Program-made: the position numbers and the translations under genes
In this document: positions 1 through 9,762 of the stretch, in pieces
How the letters are laid out: the number at the start of each line of letters is the position of its first letter
Numbering within the stretch: position 1 is the stretch's first letter
Notes under the pieces: model-generated
What the model was told of the DNA's origin: nothing
Databases searched by the model: none
Seen by the model: the letters and a program-made list of their open reading frames with translations, nothing else
Source: DASUVM01 sp963704675
Lineage (GTDB): Bacteria > Patescibacteriota > Saccharimonadia > Saccharimonadales > Saccharimonadaceae
Direction: 5' to 3'
NCBI GenBank assembly: GCA_963704675.1
Contig: OY969928.1
Span: 434,001 to 498,000 of the forward strand
DNA: 64,000 nucleotides

Positions 1-442
1 GGTTGAGTACAACACCATATTCACGGATTTTGAGCTCAGCGAACTGCTTACGAATCCTTTTATCGGCAAACTCAGGCTTTCGCTTTAGCCGACCGTTATC
101 GAGTGATACTGGCTGCCCATCCTCAAGCACACATGTCCACAACTTCTCAACATCGTGCCAAAAGAGCACCAGCAAGCCATCACTTCGGTTGAATTGTTCG
201 TGCTCTGGCAGTTGTGTCAGACGACCAGTTGATTCGAACGTACCATACATCAGTAGCCATACATTCATAGCCTCGGTGATGTGATCTTGGTAGCCACCCG
301 TCCACGCCTGGTGGTTGTGGCTTGAGCCAGGTGCCTGACGGAACAATTCTCGATGGTCGTTCCATAGCCGCAGGCAAGCCTGACGGTTGGGGCTGTCGAT
401 CATCTCGAGCATAATCGCCAAATCGTGATACATCGGAGTCAT
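1..442 (-). CDS. HD-domain protein, partial (3' end beyond the left edge)
   Basis: An open reverse-strand frame starts at ATG 442 and is still open at base 1, giving at least 147 residues. An AGAAAGG Shine-Dalgarno lies about 10 nt before the start. The visible part carries an HD-superfamily pattern: 'SHNHQAWTGGYQDH' (His 42, 44 and 54) and then 'FWHDVEKLW' with the His-Asp pair at residues 96-97. HD proteins are metal-dependent phosphohydrolases or nucleases; the substrate cannot be told here. The family assignment is mine from motif spacing. The rest of the protein is outside the window. Competing frames over this stretch (for example 3-284 plus) lack motifs and look like shadows. Confidence 0.65.
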   Translation of the reverse strand, partial: MTPMYHDLAIMLEMIDSPNRQACLRLWNDHRELFRQAPGSSHNHQAWTGGYQDHITEAMNVWLLMYGTFESTGRLTQLPEHEQFNRSDGLLVLFWHDVEKLWTCVLEDGQPVSLDNGRLKRKPEFADKRIRKQFAELKIREYGVVLN

Positions 443-575
443 GCACTCAAACCTTTCTGTAAGAAGTGCCTGTGTTGATTATCGCAAAGTTGTCAAAAAG
501 CCTACTAAACAGGGGAAGGGCACTGACTTGCTTTGCATCTAAAAAATAATGTTACTCGGGACAAGCAAGAGAACA

Positions 576-594
576 CCCGGGCTTTTGGCCCGGG
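576..594 (-). terminator. GC-rich hairpin between two reverse-strand genes
   Basis: A perfect 7-bp stem CCCGGGC/GCCCGGG closes a 5-nt loop. It lies 120 nt downstream of the 213-residue gene and 130 nt upstream of the HD-domain gene. The T-tract is weak on both strands, so terminator function is an inference from position and stem strength. Confidence 0.4.
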
Positions 595-715
595 GTCTTT
601 GCGGCGGATAAGATCAGCTCACCAGATCGTGGTGAACCATATATCCAACACTTTTTGCTTTCGGCCCCCTCGCTGTAAGCCCCGGATCTGTATCTAAAGC
701 CTAACAAGCACTCGC

Positions 716-1357
716 TTACTGCGTATTTTGTACTGTAAGCTCTTCTAGGTAGCCACCGAGGTGCCTGAAAAAACCTTCTGTCGCTTCAAGCCATAAAACA
801 ACAACCTCGATGTAGCCAGTAGGAGCAACGCAATATGCCCACGTTGCTTCAGATATAACGATATCCGTCCTGTCGAGGAATGGCGTTGAATCGATAGTGC
901 CATCGGTGTACCAGAACTTGAAATCTGATTCTTCATCAAAAAACTGCCTGCCCAAGGACATCCTGATAACATGACGCCGTGTAGCAACGTCATTGAAAGC
1001 ACGTTTGCCCCTAGACACCAAAAAACGATCGTGCTTCCTTGCTGCTGCAGCCCGAGCTCTTTCAATAGCTGCTTGCCTCGCACATTCAACTAGCTCATCT
1101 TCTGAATATGATCGATACACTGCTGCCGGTGACACAAAATAGTCACCGTTTTCTTTCAACACGAACCTGTAGTGCTCGTGCCCGTTTCTATCAAACCAGG
1201 CAATGACCGGTGTTCGATCTGGCAAATGACTCAACTTGAGCGTACCTTTGCCAAGAGAATATTGAGCTGTAAGAAGTTCGCCGTTTGGTAGCATAACTCT
1301 ATCGTTACAGCAAGAAAGCAAAAGTGTCGCGGCCATGATCTCGTCTTTCTGCAGCAT
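716..1357 (-). CDS. Hypothetical protein, 213 aa
   Basis: I do not recognise this protein. It is soluble in appearance, with no signal peptide, and has a short Arg/Ala-rich helical stretch near residues 93-110. The flanks are beta-rich with many aromatic residues. Two starts are possible: ATG 1357, or ATG 1336 ('MAATLLLS'), which has a GAAAGACGAGA Shine-Dalgarno-like stretch in front and may be the real one. The gene stands alone between a long AT-rich spacer and a GC-rich hairpin. It belongs to the set of orphan genes in this window with such hairpins and purine-rich ribosome sites. Confidence 0.6.
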   Translation of the reverse strand: MLQKDEIMAATLLLSCCNDRVMLPNGELLTAQYSLGKGTLKLSHLPDRTPVIAWFDRNGHEHYRFVLKENGDYFVSPAAVYRSYSEDELVECARQAAIERARAAAARKHDRFLVSRGKRAFNDVATRRHVIRMSLGRQFFDEESDFKFWYTDGTIDSTPFLDRTDIVISEATWAYCVAPTGYIEVVVLWLEATEGFFRHLGGYLEELTVQNTQ

Positions 1358-1562
1358 AAGTGGCGTGCCGTTGTTCCGGTATTTATCAGCTTAAAGCGAT
1401 GGCGTATGGTAAAGAACATCACAAAGACATTTTTAACTATATATGCTAAATTTAGTTATTTTACTGACATACGCTTTTACTTCTGCTTAATTAATAGGCA
1501 GTTAACTTTTCATCATTATAGTTTTAAGTATATTTTGTAAAAAATAATACGTGTAGGGGAAA

Positions 1563-2006
1563 ATGTCGCGGTTACAAAACACCAGAGGGGGGCTACGTAA
1601 GTTATGGCTCGTGTGTTTAAAGCATAAGAAGCTAGTTCTTATGCTTGCTTTTGTGATAATTGCTATTGTTCTGCTCATCATTTGGGTTACGAGCTCACGC
1701 AGTTCGGTAGCCCGTGCTGAATCGTATAAAAGTATTCGGGGTGGCGCTGGCCTTGAGGCAAGCATTGATTACACCTGTGCGTCACCATGCGACCAAAAAT
1801 ACGATTTTAACGTTTACATCCTTCACGAGAATGGGCAACAAGTGAGTGTTCTTCGACCAGACCGAAACGGCAAAATTCAGCTAGCCATCAATGAAGGTAA
1901 TTACATCATGCTTGTTGGTAACCGGTTCGGTAAAGATAAAATCTTCCCACAGGAGCCGTTAGCGCTGAAAAATGGTCAACTTTTAGATTTAAAATTACGT
2001 TATTAA
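1563..2006 (+). CDS. Membrane-anchored small beta-domain protein, 147 aa
   Basis: A short basic N-terminus is followed by one strong membrane segment (about residues 23-44). Then comes a roughly 95-residue external domain with a Cys pair ('CASPC', near residues 74-78) and alternating beta-strand pattern, reminiscent of transthyretin or carboxypeptidase-regulatory-like folds. That fold is a guess. TAGGGGA precedes ATG 1563. It ends 13 nt before the giant surface protein, so the two are probably co-transcribed. It could be an accessory or anchoring partner for that protein. No enzymatic motif is visible. Confidence 0.75.
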   Translation: MSRLQNTRGGLRKLWLVCLKHKKLVLMLAFVIIAIVLLIIWVTSSRSSVARAESYKSIRGGAGLEASIDYTCASPCDQKYDFNVYILHENGQQVSVLRPDRNGKIQLAINEGNYIMLVGNRFGKDKIFPQEPLALKNGQLLDLKLRY

Positions 2007-2019
2007 GGGGGCGATAAAA

Positions 2020-5000
2020 ATGAAAAAGAACAACACATTATTACAGCGGGGAAGGACATTTCTTGCGTTTACCATAGGAGTCAGCTTATTAGTCGGTATA
2101 CTCACTTTTCAGCACCCTATGGAGGTTTATGCAAGCATTGATCCAGGCCTTGACAGTGGTAATGCAATCGTTGACCGCACTTCCGTGCCTGGTCAGACGA
2201 TTCTTAAATATACGACAACCGGAAATAGCACTTTTAAAGCCCCAGCTGGTGTTACGAACGTTCGCGTGCTTGTCATTGGCGGCGGTGCTGCTGGCGGCTC
2301 GGATAACGCCGGTGGTGGTGGCGCGGGCGGAATGACAGAAAACCCTAATTTTGCCGTTACCCCAGGAGCAGCCGTAACCGTCACAGTCGGAACCGGTGGA
2401 ACCGCACCCTTGGCTCCAGGCAGTGGGAAAGGCGGCAACGGTGCTAACTCGGTCTTTAGTTCGCTAACGGCTATCGGTGGTGGTGGTGGCGGTTATCATG
2501 GTGGCGTCACTGGTAGTAACGGGGGCTCTGGTGGTGGTGCGGGCGGTAACTCAATTGCTAGTGGTGGCACTGGTACGGCTGGACAAGGTAATAATGGTGG
2601 TGGTAGAACGTTGGCTACCACCGAAGGGCGAAATGCCGGTGGTGGTGGCGCGGGTGCTGCTGGCAGTAATGCCACCGCAAGCGCGCCTGGTACCGGCGGC
2701 GCTGGTTCGAGTTCGAATATTACGGGTTCCACAACGTCTTACGCTGGTGGCGGTGGTGGTGCTGGCCGTAATGATACCGGTAACGTTGTGCCGGGCGCCA
2801 CAGGCGGTAGCGGTGGCGGCGGTCGTGGTGCCGGTAGTAACGGAGTTGCAGGTGCAGGTACTGCTAACACTGGAAGTGGTGGTGGTGGTGGTGCCAACAA
2901 TCCCGGTAATTCCTCAGATCCTGTAAGGACTGGCGGTAGCGGTGGTTCGGGTATTGTTATTGTACGCTTTGCGACACAGAACTTCCCTGATCCTATGGGA
3001 ATGACCGGCGTGCGAATGTGGTACAAAGCCGATAGTACTGGCAATACTAACTCCCAGTGGAATGATTCAAGTGGCCTTGGCTATAACATCACACAACCTA
3101 CTGGAGCTAAGCAACCTGTGCTCACCCAAGGTGCCATTAATTTTAACCCTGCCTATGTGTTTGACGGTACGGATGATGCCTTTAGTATGCCGACGCATGG
3201 TATTTTGGGCACCGACCCCATGACTGCATTTTATGGTGCATCTGCGACGCGTACGGATGGCGGATATCGTTATTTTGAGGAATTTGGCGACGATACCCCG
3301 AGTATTAGTATGAATAATGGCAAACCCGATCTTTATGTCCGTGGCACGAGCCCACAGCAATACACCTACAGTAGCGTGGAAGCTTTGATGCCGCATGTTT
3401 ATAGCTTCGTTTCTCCAAATGCTAATAACCAATCCCGAATTGTCGGTGTCGATGACAGGGAACAATCACAAAATGTAACCACAGGTCTATATGCCACAAC
3501 GAGTGGAGGCCAAGCCGGTAACATGTTTGGCGGCACCAACGGGAGTTCAGGGACGAGCTGGGCAGGGCCAATTGCCGAAGCGATCTACTTTAACAGAGTA
3601 CTAACAGCACAGGAGAGACAGCAGATAAATTCATATCTTGCAATTAAATACGGAGCCACACTCGGCACCGGTGCCACGGCATATCTTGCTTCAAACGGAA
3701 CGACTGTTTATCCGGCCGATGCTACCTTTAAGAATAATATCGCCGGTATTGGCCGTGATGATACGACCACACTTAATCAGAAGCAGTCAAAAAGTACTGT
3801 CGCTTCCCCCAATGATGATATCGTGACGATAGGGAATGGCGGAACAATCGCCACTACCAACCAGGCCAATACTAATAACTTTACTACTGATCGCTCGTTC
3901 CTGATCTGGGGTCATAATGGCGCTGCGACTAACACTACGACGACTGTAACCGGTGCGTTTGTACGTATGAACCGTATTTGGAAGGCAGTTAACACCAATT
4001 CGGTCGGCCAGGTAAAAGTACAAGTTCCAGCCAGCGCAATGCCGGGCGGTGATGGGGTTCTTTATACCAGCAGCAGCACTACTTTTGATGCCGGCTCAAC
4101 GCGTACCGCCATGACGCTCAATGGCGCTAATTACGAAGCGACCGTGACGATCCCTGCTGGCACAAGTTACTTTAGCTTTGGGTCTCAAGCTGGTTCGGAT
4201 ATCCAATTCGTCAGCAAGTCAGCAACCGATATTGGCGGTACGACCATCAACAGCTACACACCTGGTGAATCGATCGAGTATAAATTAACGGTTAAAAACA
4301 ATGGCCCAGATAATTCCGGGGTCGTCACGGTGACCGACATCCTACCAGCGGGCATCGTGCCAAAAGTTGGCGGCGCAACCGGTGGCGGTTGGAACTGTAA
4401 TGTCGGTGGCCAAACAGTAACCTGTACGCGCCCTGTGCTTAACAGCGGGGCGACCGCGCCGGATATCACGATTGAAGCGAATATCGCCTCGAATGTTACC
4501 GGCACCAAAGTCAATACAGCCACTGCCACTGTCTCTAATGACCCGGATCCAAACAATAACAGTCAGAGCGTAACGCTTCCGGCAGCGCCGAAAGCCGACC
4601 TATCGATTTCCAAGTCGCATACGGGTATTCCAACGGCAGGCAACCCTCATACGTACAAGTTTACTGTTACTAATAACGGTCCGTCAGATGTTGCTTCATT
4701 TACGATTACCGATCCCCTGGATTCTAACCTTCAACTTGCAAGCTCACCGGGCGGGGGAATCACCTGTTCTCCGGTACTAGGAGCATTCGGACAAACCATT
4801 ACCTGTATCGGCGGCGCCCTGACGGCGAACGGCGCAGGCAGCACAGTTACCTTTGACATGGTAGTCAATGTTTCGGGAAGTTACGGCGGCGGTGTTATAT
4901 CGAATACCGGTACGGTTGCGGTGCCGGTAGGCACGACTGATCCAAATTCAGGCAACAACAGCTCGACCGACCAGTCAAACGTACTCGTAGATACCCAACT

Positions 5001-8000
5001 GGGAATCGTCAAATCTCATACAGGCAACTTTACCGCGGGCGTGAATAACACCTTTACGCTTACGGTGGATAATCAAGGTCCTTCTAACGCACCCATCGGC
5101 AGCGTGACAGTTACCGATGTACTTGACGAAGATTTTACCTACGTGCCGACTACACACACAGACTGGAATTGTAGTGAAGCGGGCGGCACCGTAAGCTGTA
5201 CTAACACGGTTCCTATAAATCAAGGTGACATCGCGACAGCCATTACCTTGACGGTTCTTGTTGACTCAATTGCCGACGGCAGCACCACAAATACCGCTGA
5301 GGTTTCGAGCACGACGCCAGATTCTGACATGTCCGATAATATATCAACTGACACGGTAACAATTGAGTCCGAGGCCGATCTTGGCATCACCAAAGCTCAC
5401 GTCGGCACGGGCTTTGTGGCTGGCGAACAAGGGCAGTATACCTTTAGTGTAGTCAACAATGGTCCATCGGCCGATTCGCCAAACTATACCATTACCGATA
5501 CGCTACCTACCGGTTTCTCGTATGCCGGTTTTAGTGGGGCGGCTGACTGTTCGACGTCATCGGGCACCAATGTGGTGTGTACCGGCGGCGCTATTGGCGC
5601 AGGTGATCCAGCCCAGGTAACCACTATCACCGTCAACATAAGCGGCAGTGCGGCGGGCACTATTCCTAATACCGCCGCGGTCGCGCCAGCTGCTGGTATC
5701 ACTGATCCTACGCCCGCCAATAACACCTCACTCGATAATGTCGATATTGAGCCGAATGCTGATCTGTCGATTGCTAAAACACCCAGCACCGACATGACTG
5801 CGGGTAGTACCGCACAATACATTGTCAAGGTACACAACAGTGGGCCGTCAAATGTTTCAGGCTTTACGGTTACCGATACGCTTGATTCAAACCTCACCTT
5901 CCAGCCTTCTGCCGGATGTGCGGTTGATAGCACAACGGGGGACGGCCGGCAAGTGATTAAGTGTACGGGAGGTGCTCTTAACAGCGGGCTGGACGCTCCC
6001 GATATCACCATAAACGTTCTTGTAGAATCGACTGTCACGCCCGGCTCAACCATTGGTAATACCGCGACCGTTGAGCCGCCTTCCGGGGTAAATGACCCGA
6101 CACTTGGCAACAACGATAGCTCAGTTGATCGCAGCGTCGTCGCAAGTGCCGATCTTGCAATTACCAAAACCCACACCGGTAACTTTACTGCCGGTACTAA
6201 TACGAATACCTATACTATAGAAGTCACTAACAACGGACCATCGGACGCCACCACCTTTACGGTTAGCGATACGCTGCCAACGGGTCTTACTTTTGTAAGC
6301 AATACCTCTACTGGTATAAGCGCAAGTTGTATTAGCGCTGGGGCAGGACAGATCGTTACTTGTACGGGAGGCCCCGCAATCGGCGCAGGGCAAACCTCTA
6401 CTATTACCATGACCGTTGCCGCAGCTGCAGGCATTGCGGGCAATACGACGCTCGATAATACCGCGTCTGTCGCTTCGGCCACGCCCGACCCGAATAACGC
6501 CAACAATACGACCCCCACCGATACCGTGACGGTTGATTCCAAGGCCGACCTTGGTATTACCAAAACAAACCTCAACGACTTTACCGCTGGTAACAATGAA
6601 GATTACACCATAGAGGTTACCAATGCTGGACCGTCTGATGCTGATGGCTTTACTGTGACCGACACCTTGCCCTCAGGCCTTAGTTATGTCACCTCAGCTC
6701 CTGGCGACCCTTGTGCGGGATCGTCAGGAACAAATGTTACCTGTAACTTCACCGACACCCTAGCGGGCAATAACAGCAGCATGAGCTTTACCATCACCGT
6801 CGCAGTAAGTTCCTCTCTTACTACCGGCACGAACATTGCCAATACTGCCACTGTCGCTCCCATTGCTCCAACGACCGACCCCAACAATACGAATAACAGT
6901 AGCACCGACAACACTAATATTGTTGACGTTACCGATCTTTCGATTACCAAAGGCCACACCGGCACCTTTGTGGCTGGCGGCACGGGGCAATATACCTTTA
7001 CTGTCAACAACGCTGGGCCGTCCGATGCAGCTGCCAACGACGTGCAAGTTACCGATACGCTACCCGAAGGCATGAGTTTTGCCTCAGGGGGTGGTACGGG
7101 AGACTGGGATACCTGTGTTGGCTCATCGGGGCGCAACGTTACCTGCACCTATACATCAAGCCTCGCAGCCACAAACACAACACCCACCTTGACAGTAACG
7201 GTTAACATTGATGCCGACAAAGTAGGTGAGGTGACCAACACTGGCGTAGTTGTGTCAACGCTCGACGATTCCGATCCGGCCGACGATCAGGATAGCGATA
7301 CAACCACCATTGTCGCCGAAGCCGACCTGACTGCCAGCAAAGACGCCACTACTACGACACTTGTAGCTGGTCAAGATGTTACCTATCACTTCACGGTTGA
7401 AAATAATACCGGCCCAAGCGACGCTACTGAGGTAACCATTACCGACAACAACCAATACCTTACCTATCAAAGCGACAGCAGCGATGACTGGGATTGTACC
7501 GCCAATGGTACTAGCACCACCTGTGTCTATAACCAGCCACTAGCGGTAACCGAGACGGCTGAAGTTGACGTTACCTTTAAGGTAGACGAAAACGCACCGA
7601 ACCCGCTTGCAAACACTGCTAACGTTACCTTTGACGGCACCGACCCGACACCTGCTAATCCAACCACTTCTGACCCCGTCACTTATTCGGCTGACCTAGA
7701 AATTGACATTACTCATGAGCAAAAAACATATCGGGGTGGCGATACCGTTAATATGACCTATACGATCATTAATCATGGTCCATCAGCTGCTCAAAACGTC
7801 GTCATGACGAGTACAATTCCAAGCGGCTTTACGATTACGAGCGTCAGTGCAACAGCGCCTGGCGGGAGCTCTATTCTTGCATCACTCGATAATTTCTTCT
7901 TTCCGCGAGCCTCTGCCGCTGCCAATCCATTTACGTGCAGCCTGAGTGGCCAACAACTCATCTGTAATGCCAGCACTTTGTTCGTCGGTACATATCCGTT

Positions 8001-8253
8001 ATACATAACCGGTAAAATTAGCAACTCATTCGCCGGCCAACTGGTGTTCGCAGCTCACATTGCTTCATCAACACCTGATCCAAACCTTTCTGACGTTAAC
8101 GCAATAGACGTCATATCTGGTGTACTTCCCGGTCTTGGTCTTGCTGGCACAGGTCAGAAGCTTTGGCCATGGATTGCGGGAACACTCGTTATTTTTGTCA
8201 GCGCTATCATCATAGTTCGAAAACTACAATTAAAGAAACTTACCGTACAGTAA
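2020..8253 (+). CDS. Giant cell-surface protein: Gly-rich, LamG-like, ten DUF11-type repeats, LAGTG sorting tail
   Basis: This 2077-residue protein begins with a signal peptide (residues 1-39, '...MEVYAS'). Residues ~65-320 form a glycine-rich domain of the type in fibre proteins ('PAGVTNVRVLVIGGG', then GGGGAGG runs). Residues ~325-545 are a concanavalin/LamG-like domain, followed by a beta domain to ~735. Ten DUF11-like repeats follow, each starting like 'ADLSISKSHTG' with a 'NNGPSD...VTDTLP' core and a paired-Cys strand. The C-terminus reads 'LAGTG', a hydrophobic helix, then a basic tail, like class E sortase substrates. A GGGGGCG site precedes ATG 2020. The likely role, by inference, is host or surface attachment. 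No sortase gene is in the window. Confidence 0.9.
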   Translation: MKKNNTLLQRGRTFLAFTIGVSLLVGILTFQHPMEVYASIDPGLDSGNAIVDRTSVPGQTILKYTTTGNSTFKAPAGVTNVRVLVIGGGAAGGSDNAGGGGAGGMTENPNFAVTPGAAVTVTVGTGGTAPLAPGSGKGGNGANSVFSSLTAIGGGGGGYHGGVTGSNGGSGGGAGGNSIASGGTGTAGQGNNGGGRTLATTEGRNAGGGGAGAAGSNATASAPGTGGAGSSSNITGSTTSYAGGGGGAGRNDTGNVVPGATGGSGGGGRGAGSNGVAGAGTANTGSGGGGGANNPGNSSDPVRTGGSGGSGIVIVRFATQNFPDPMGMTGVRMWYKADSTGNTNSQWNDSSGLGYNITQPTGAKQPVLTQGAINFNPAYVFDGTDDAFSMPTHGILGTDPMTAFYGASATRTDGGYRYFEEFGDDTPSISMNNGKPDLYVRGTSPQQYTYSSVEALMPHVYSFVSPNANNQSRIVGVDDREQSQNVTTGLYATTSGGQAGNMFGGTNGSSGTSWAGPIAEAIYFNRVLTAQERQQINSYLAIKYGATLGTGATAYLASNGTTVYPADATFKNNIAGIGRDDTTTLNQKQSKSTVASPNDDIVTIGNGGTIATTNQANTNNFTTDRSFLIWGHNGAATNTTTTVTGAFVRMNRIWKAVNTNSVGQVKVQVPASAMPGGDGVLYTSSSTTFDAGSTRTAMTLNGANYEATVTIPAGTSYFSFGSQAGSDIQFVSKSATDIGGTTINSYTPGESIEYKLTVKNNGPDNSGVVTVTDILPAGIVPKVGGATGGGWNCNVGGQTVTCTRPVLNSGATAPDITIEANIASNVTGTKVNTATATVSNDPDPNNNSQSVTLPAAPKADLSISKSHTGIPTAGNPHTYKFTVTNNGPSDVASFTITDPLDSNLQLASSPGGGITCSPVLGAFGQTITCIGGALTANGAGSTVTFDMVVNVSGSYGGGVISNTGTVAVPVGTTDPNSGNNSSTDQSNVLVDTQLGIVKSHTGNFTAGVNNTFTLTVDNQGPSNAPIGSVTVTDVLDEDFTYVPTTHTDWNCSEAGGTVSCTNTVPINQGDIATAITLTVLVDSIADGSTTNTAEVSSTTPDSDMSDNISTDTVTIESEADLGITKAHVGTGFVAGEQGQYTFSVVNNGPSADSPNYTITDTLPTGFSYAGFSGAADCSTSSGTNVVCTGGAIGAGDPAQVTTITVNISGSAAGTIPNTAAVAPAAGITDPTPANNTSLDNVDIEPNADLSIAKTPSTDMTAGSTAQYIVKVHNSGPSNVSGFTVTDTLDSNLTFQPSAGCAVDSTTGDGRQVIKCTGGALNSGLDAPDITINVLVESTVTPGSTIGNTATVEPPSGVNDPTLGNNDSSVDRSVVASADLAITKTHTGNFTAGTNTNTYTIEVTNNGPSDATTFTVSDTLPTGLTFVSNTSTGISASCISAGAGQIVTCTGGPAIGAGQTSTITMTVAAAAGIAGNTTLDNTASVASATPDPNNANNTTPTDTVTVDSKADLGITKTNLNDFTAGNNEDYTIEVTNAGPSDADGFTVTDTLPSGLSYVTSAPGDPCAGSSGTNVTCNFTDTLAGNNSSMSFTITVAVSSSLTTGTNIANTATVAPIAPTTDPNNTNNSSTDNTNIVDVTDLSITKGHTGTFVAGGTGQYTFTVNNAGPSDAAANDVQVTDTLPEGMSFASGGGTGDWDTCVGSSGRNVTCTYTSSLAATNTTPTLTVTVNIDADKVGEVTNTGVVVSTLDDSDPADDQDSDTTTIVAEADLTASKDATTTTLVAGQDVTYHFTVENNTGPSDATEVTITDNNQYLTYQSDSSDDWDCTANGTSTTCVYNQPLAVTETAEVDVTFKVDENAPNPLANTANVTFDGTDPTPANPTTSDPVTYSADLEIDITHEQKTYRGGDTVNMTYTIINHGPSAAQNVVMTSTIPSGFTITSVSATAPGGSSILASLDNFFFPRASAAANPFTCSLSGQQLICNASTLFVGTYPLYITGKISNSFAGQLVFAAHIASSTPDPNLSDVNAIDVISGVLPGLGLAGTGQKLWPWIAGTLVIFVSAIIIVRKLQLKKLTVQ

Positions 8254-8326
8254 GGCTTTATCGAATTTACAGAGCTTTTATTGTTAGCGCTATTTATTCT
8301 ATACTCCAGATGGATAATTATTACTT

Positions 8327-9751
8327 ATGTCATACGCCAGTAGCCAGATATTAAATGTATCGGGTGTTAGCCCGCTCACATTCCAAGATGAACCGTTGTT
8401 TCGGGTTGCATTTCCAAACACAGCATCATTTTATGCACACACCTGGATGTACGTGCTAAGAGCTTCACGCCTATATGGTGGGCAGCTTGGCTATAAGTTC
8501 TTTAGTTCTGAGCTCGTTGCCGTTATAGGGCATCGCAATGGCTATATATATGTAACACCCATTGCTGACACCTCAAAAGGCTTTCGATTGAGAAAGCTTT
8601 GTAATGAGCTCATGAAGGCAACGGGGCTGCGAATAGTGCTTAAGAAACTACCCCCGACTTTTATTGCCTCTGAGATCTCTGCCGAACCATATTATGATGA
8701 AACAACTCCACTCGAAGATGACTCTGTACCAGAAACTATGCTGCGTCTCGATAAGTTATTCATAGATGAAATCGGCACACTTAACCCCATCGCAAAACGA
8801 GTCGCTCGAAAAGTTCGAACTTTTGTTGATCGCAGTAAAGCTTTAACAATAATCGAAGATATTCGCCAAGTGCCGCTCGAAGCACTTGAACAATTCTTAT
8901 TACACTGGCCGAGCAAGCATGATAGCTATATGCCAATGGTGCGTTTTCTTTGCAGCCAAGAAAGAGTGTCACACCATTATCGAACGACCGTCTTTATAGA
9001 AGGGGATAACGTAAAAGGCCTCTACATTGCTGAAAAAATGTCACTGAACGATATTGGGCTTTACTGCGGTGTGACTGCAAGAAATGAACCTGGCATCACC
9101 GAATGGATGGACATCTATTTCTTTAAGCAACTTTACATGGAAGGTTGTAGAACAGTTTATCTGGGAGGGGCAGAACGGCAAGGTATTGCTCATTTTTGTG
9201 AAAAACTATTACCGTATAAACCACATTATATAATGCAAGCAATGTTGTATAAACCAATTGAGCCATCTTCGTTAGAGATAAAAGTAGAACTGATGACTGA
9301 GCGCCAAATAACACCACTCTCAAATATTTACCGCCGGGCTTACAATGCACTTGATGAATTAGGGGAGCGATGGACGAAAGAATCAGCCCATAAGTTCATC
9401 TCGCATTTTTATCGCCGCCAGCCCGATTTAATTTTTATCGCCACCTTAAATGACAAAATAGTGGGTGCCTCAATGGCAGCAATTCAGCCTTGGTGGGATG
9501 GCAATCACCTTGTTGAAGGGGAAATCTTCACTGATCCAGATTATCGGGATAAAGTTATTGAAAAAGAGCTATTAAAGAAGTTGTTAGTGACTGCCCGTGA
9601 TAAATATCATGTCGTTGCGTGGGATACACTCATGCCAACTGTCAGTGAACATCCCTTTGGCACCTACGAAAATATCGGTTTTAGAGAAATTCCACACTGC
9701 AAAGCTATCTCAGGGGATATGAGCACATTGCTTGCGCGGCTTGGTGAATAA
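8327..9751 (+). CDS. Two-domain GNAT protein (DUF2156/FemABX-like plus GNAT acetyltransferase)
   Basis: The 474-residue protein has two acyltransferase-like halves. Residues ~1-315 resemble the C-terminal domain of phosphatidylglycerol lysyltransferase (DUF2156). The pattern 'GITEWMDIYFFKQLYMEGC' followed by 'VYLGGAE...FCEKLLPYKP' is typical of that fold. Residues ~325-474 look like a GNAT acetyltransferase ('LIFIATLNDKIVGASM', 'IFTDPDYRDKVIEKELLKKL', '...YENIGF'). Such pairs often transfer aminoacyl or acetyl groups to lipids, peptidoglycan or small molecules; the substrate is unknown. The cyclase-family gene follows after 11 nt. Family assignment is from motif memory. Confidence 0.65.
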   Translation: MSYASSQILNVSGVSPLTFQDEPLFRVAFPNTASFYAHTWMYVLRASRLYGGQLGYKFFSSELVAVIGHRNGYIYVTPIADTSKGFRLRKLCNELMKATGLRIVLKKLPPTFIASEISAEPYYDETTPLEDDSVPETMLRLDKLFIDEIGTLNPIAKRVARKVRTFVDRSKALTIIEDIRQVPLEALEQFLLHWPSKHDSYMPMVRFLCSQERVSHHYRTTVFIEGDNVKGLYIAEKMSLNDIGLYCGVTARNEPGITEWMDIYFFKQLYMEGCRTVYLGGAERQGIAHFCEKLLPYKPHYIMQAMLYKPIEPSSLEIKVELMTERQITPLSNIYRRAYNALDELGERWTKESAHKFISHFYRRQPDLIFIATLNDKIVGASMAAIQPWWDGNHLVEGEIFTDPDYRDKVIEKELLKKLLVTARDKYHVVAWDTLMPTVSEHPFGTYENIGFREIPHCKAISGDMSTLLARLGE

Positions 9752-9762
9752 AGGAGAACTAC

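Noticed and set aside
700..716. GCCTAAC motif resembling the end of an integron attC site
   Set aside because: No matching GTTRRRY partner or palindromic fold lies nearby, no integrase is present, and other orphan genes lack the motif.
2193..8024. Long reverse-strand ORFs opposite the giant surface protein (for example 5484-6176)
   Set aside because: They arise from Gly/Thr/Asn-rich codons of the plus-strand gene, show no domains or ribosome sites, and are shadows.
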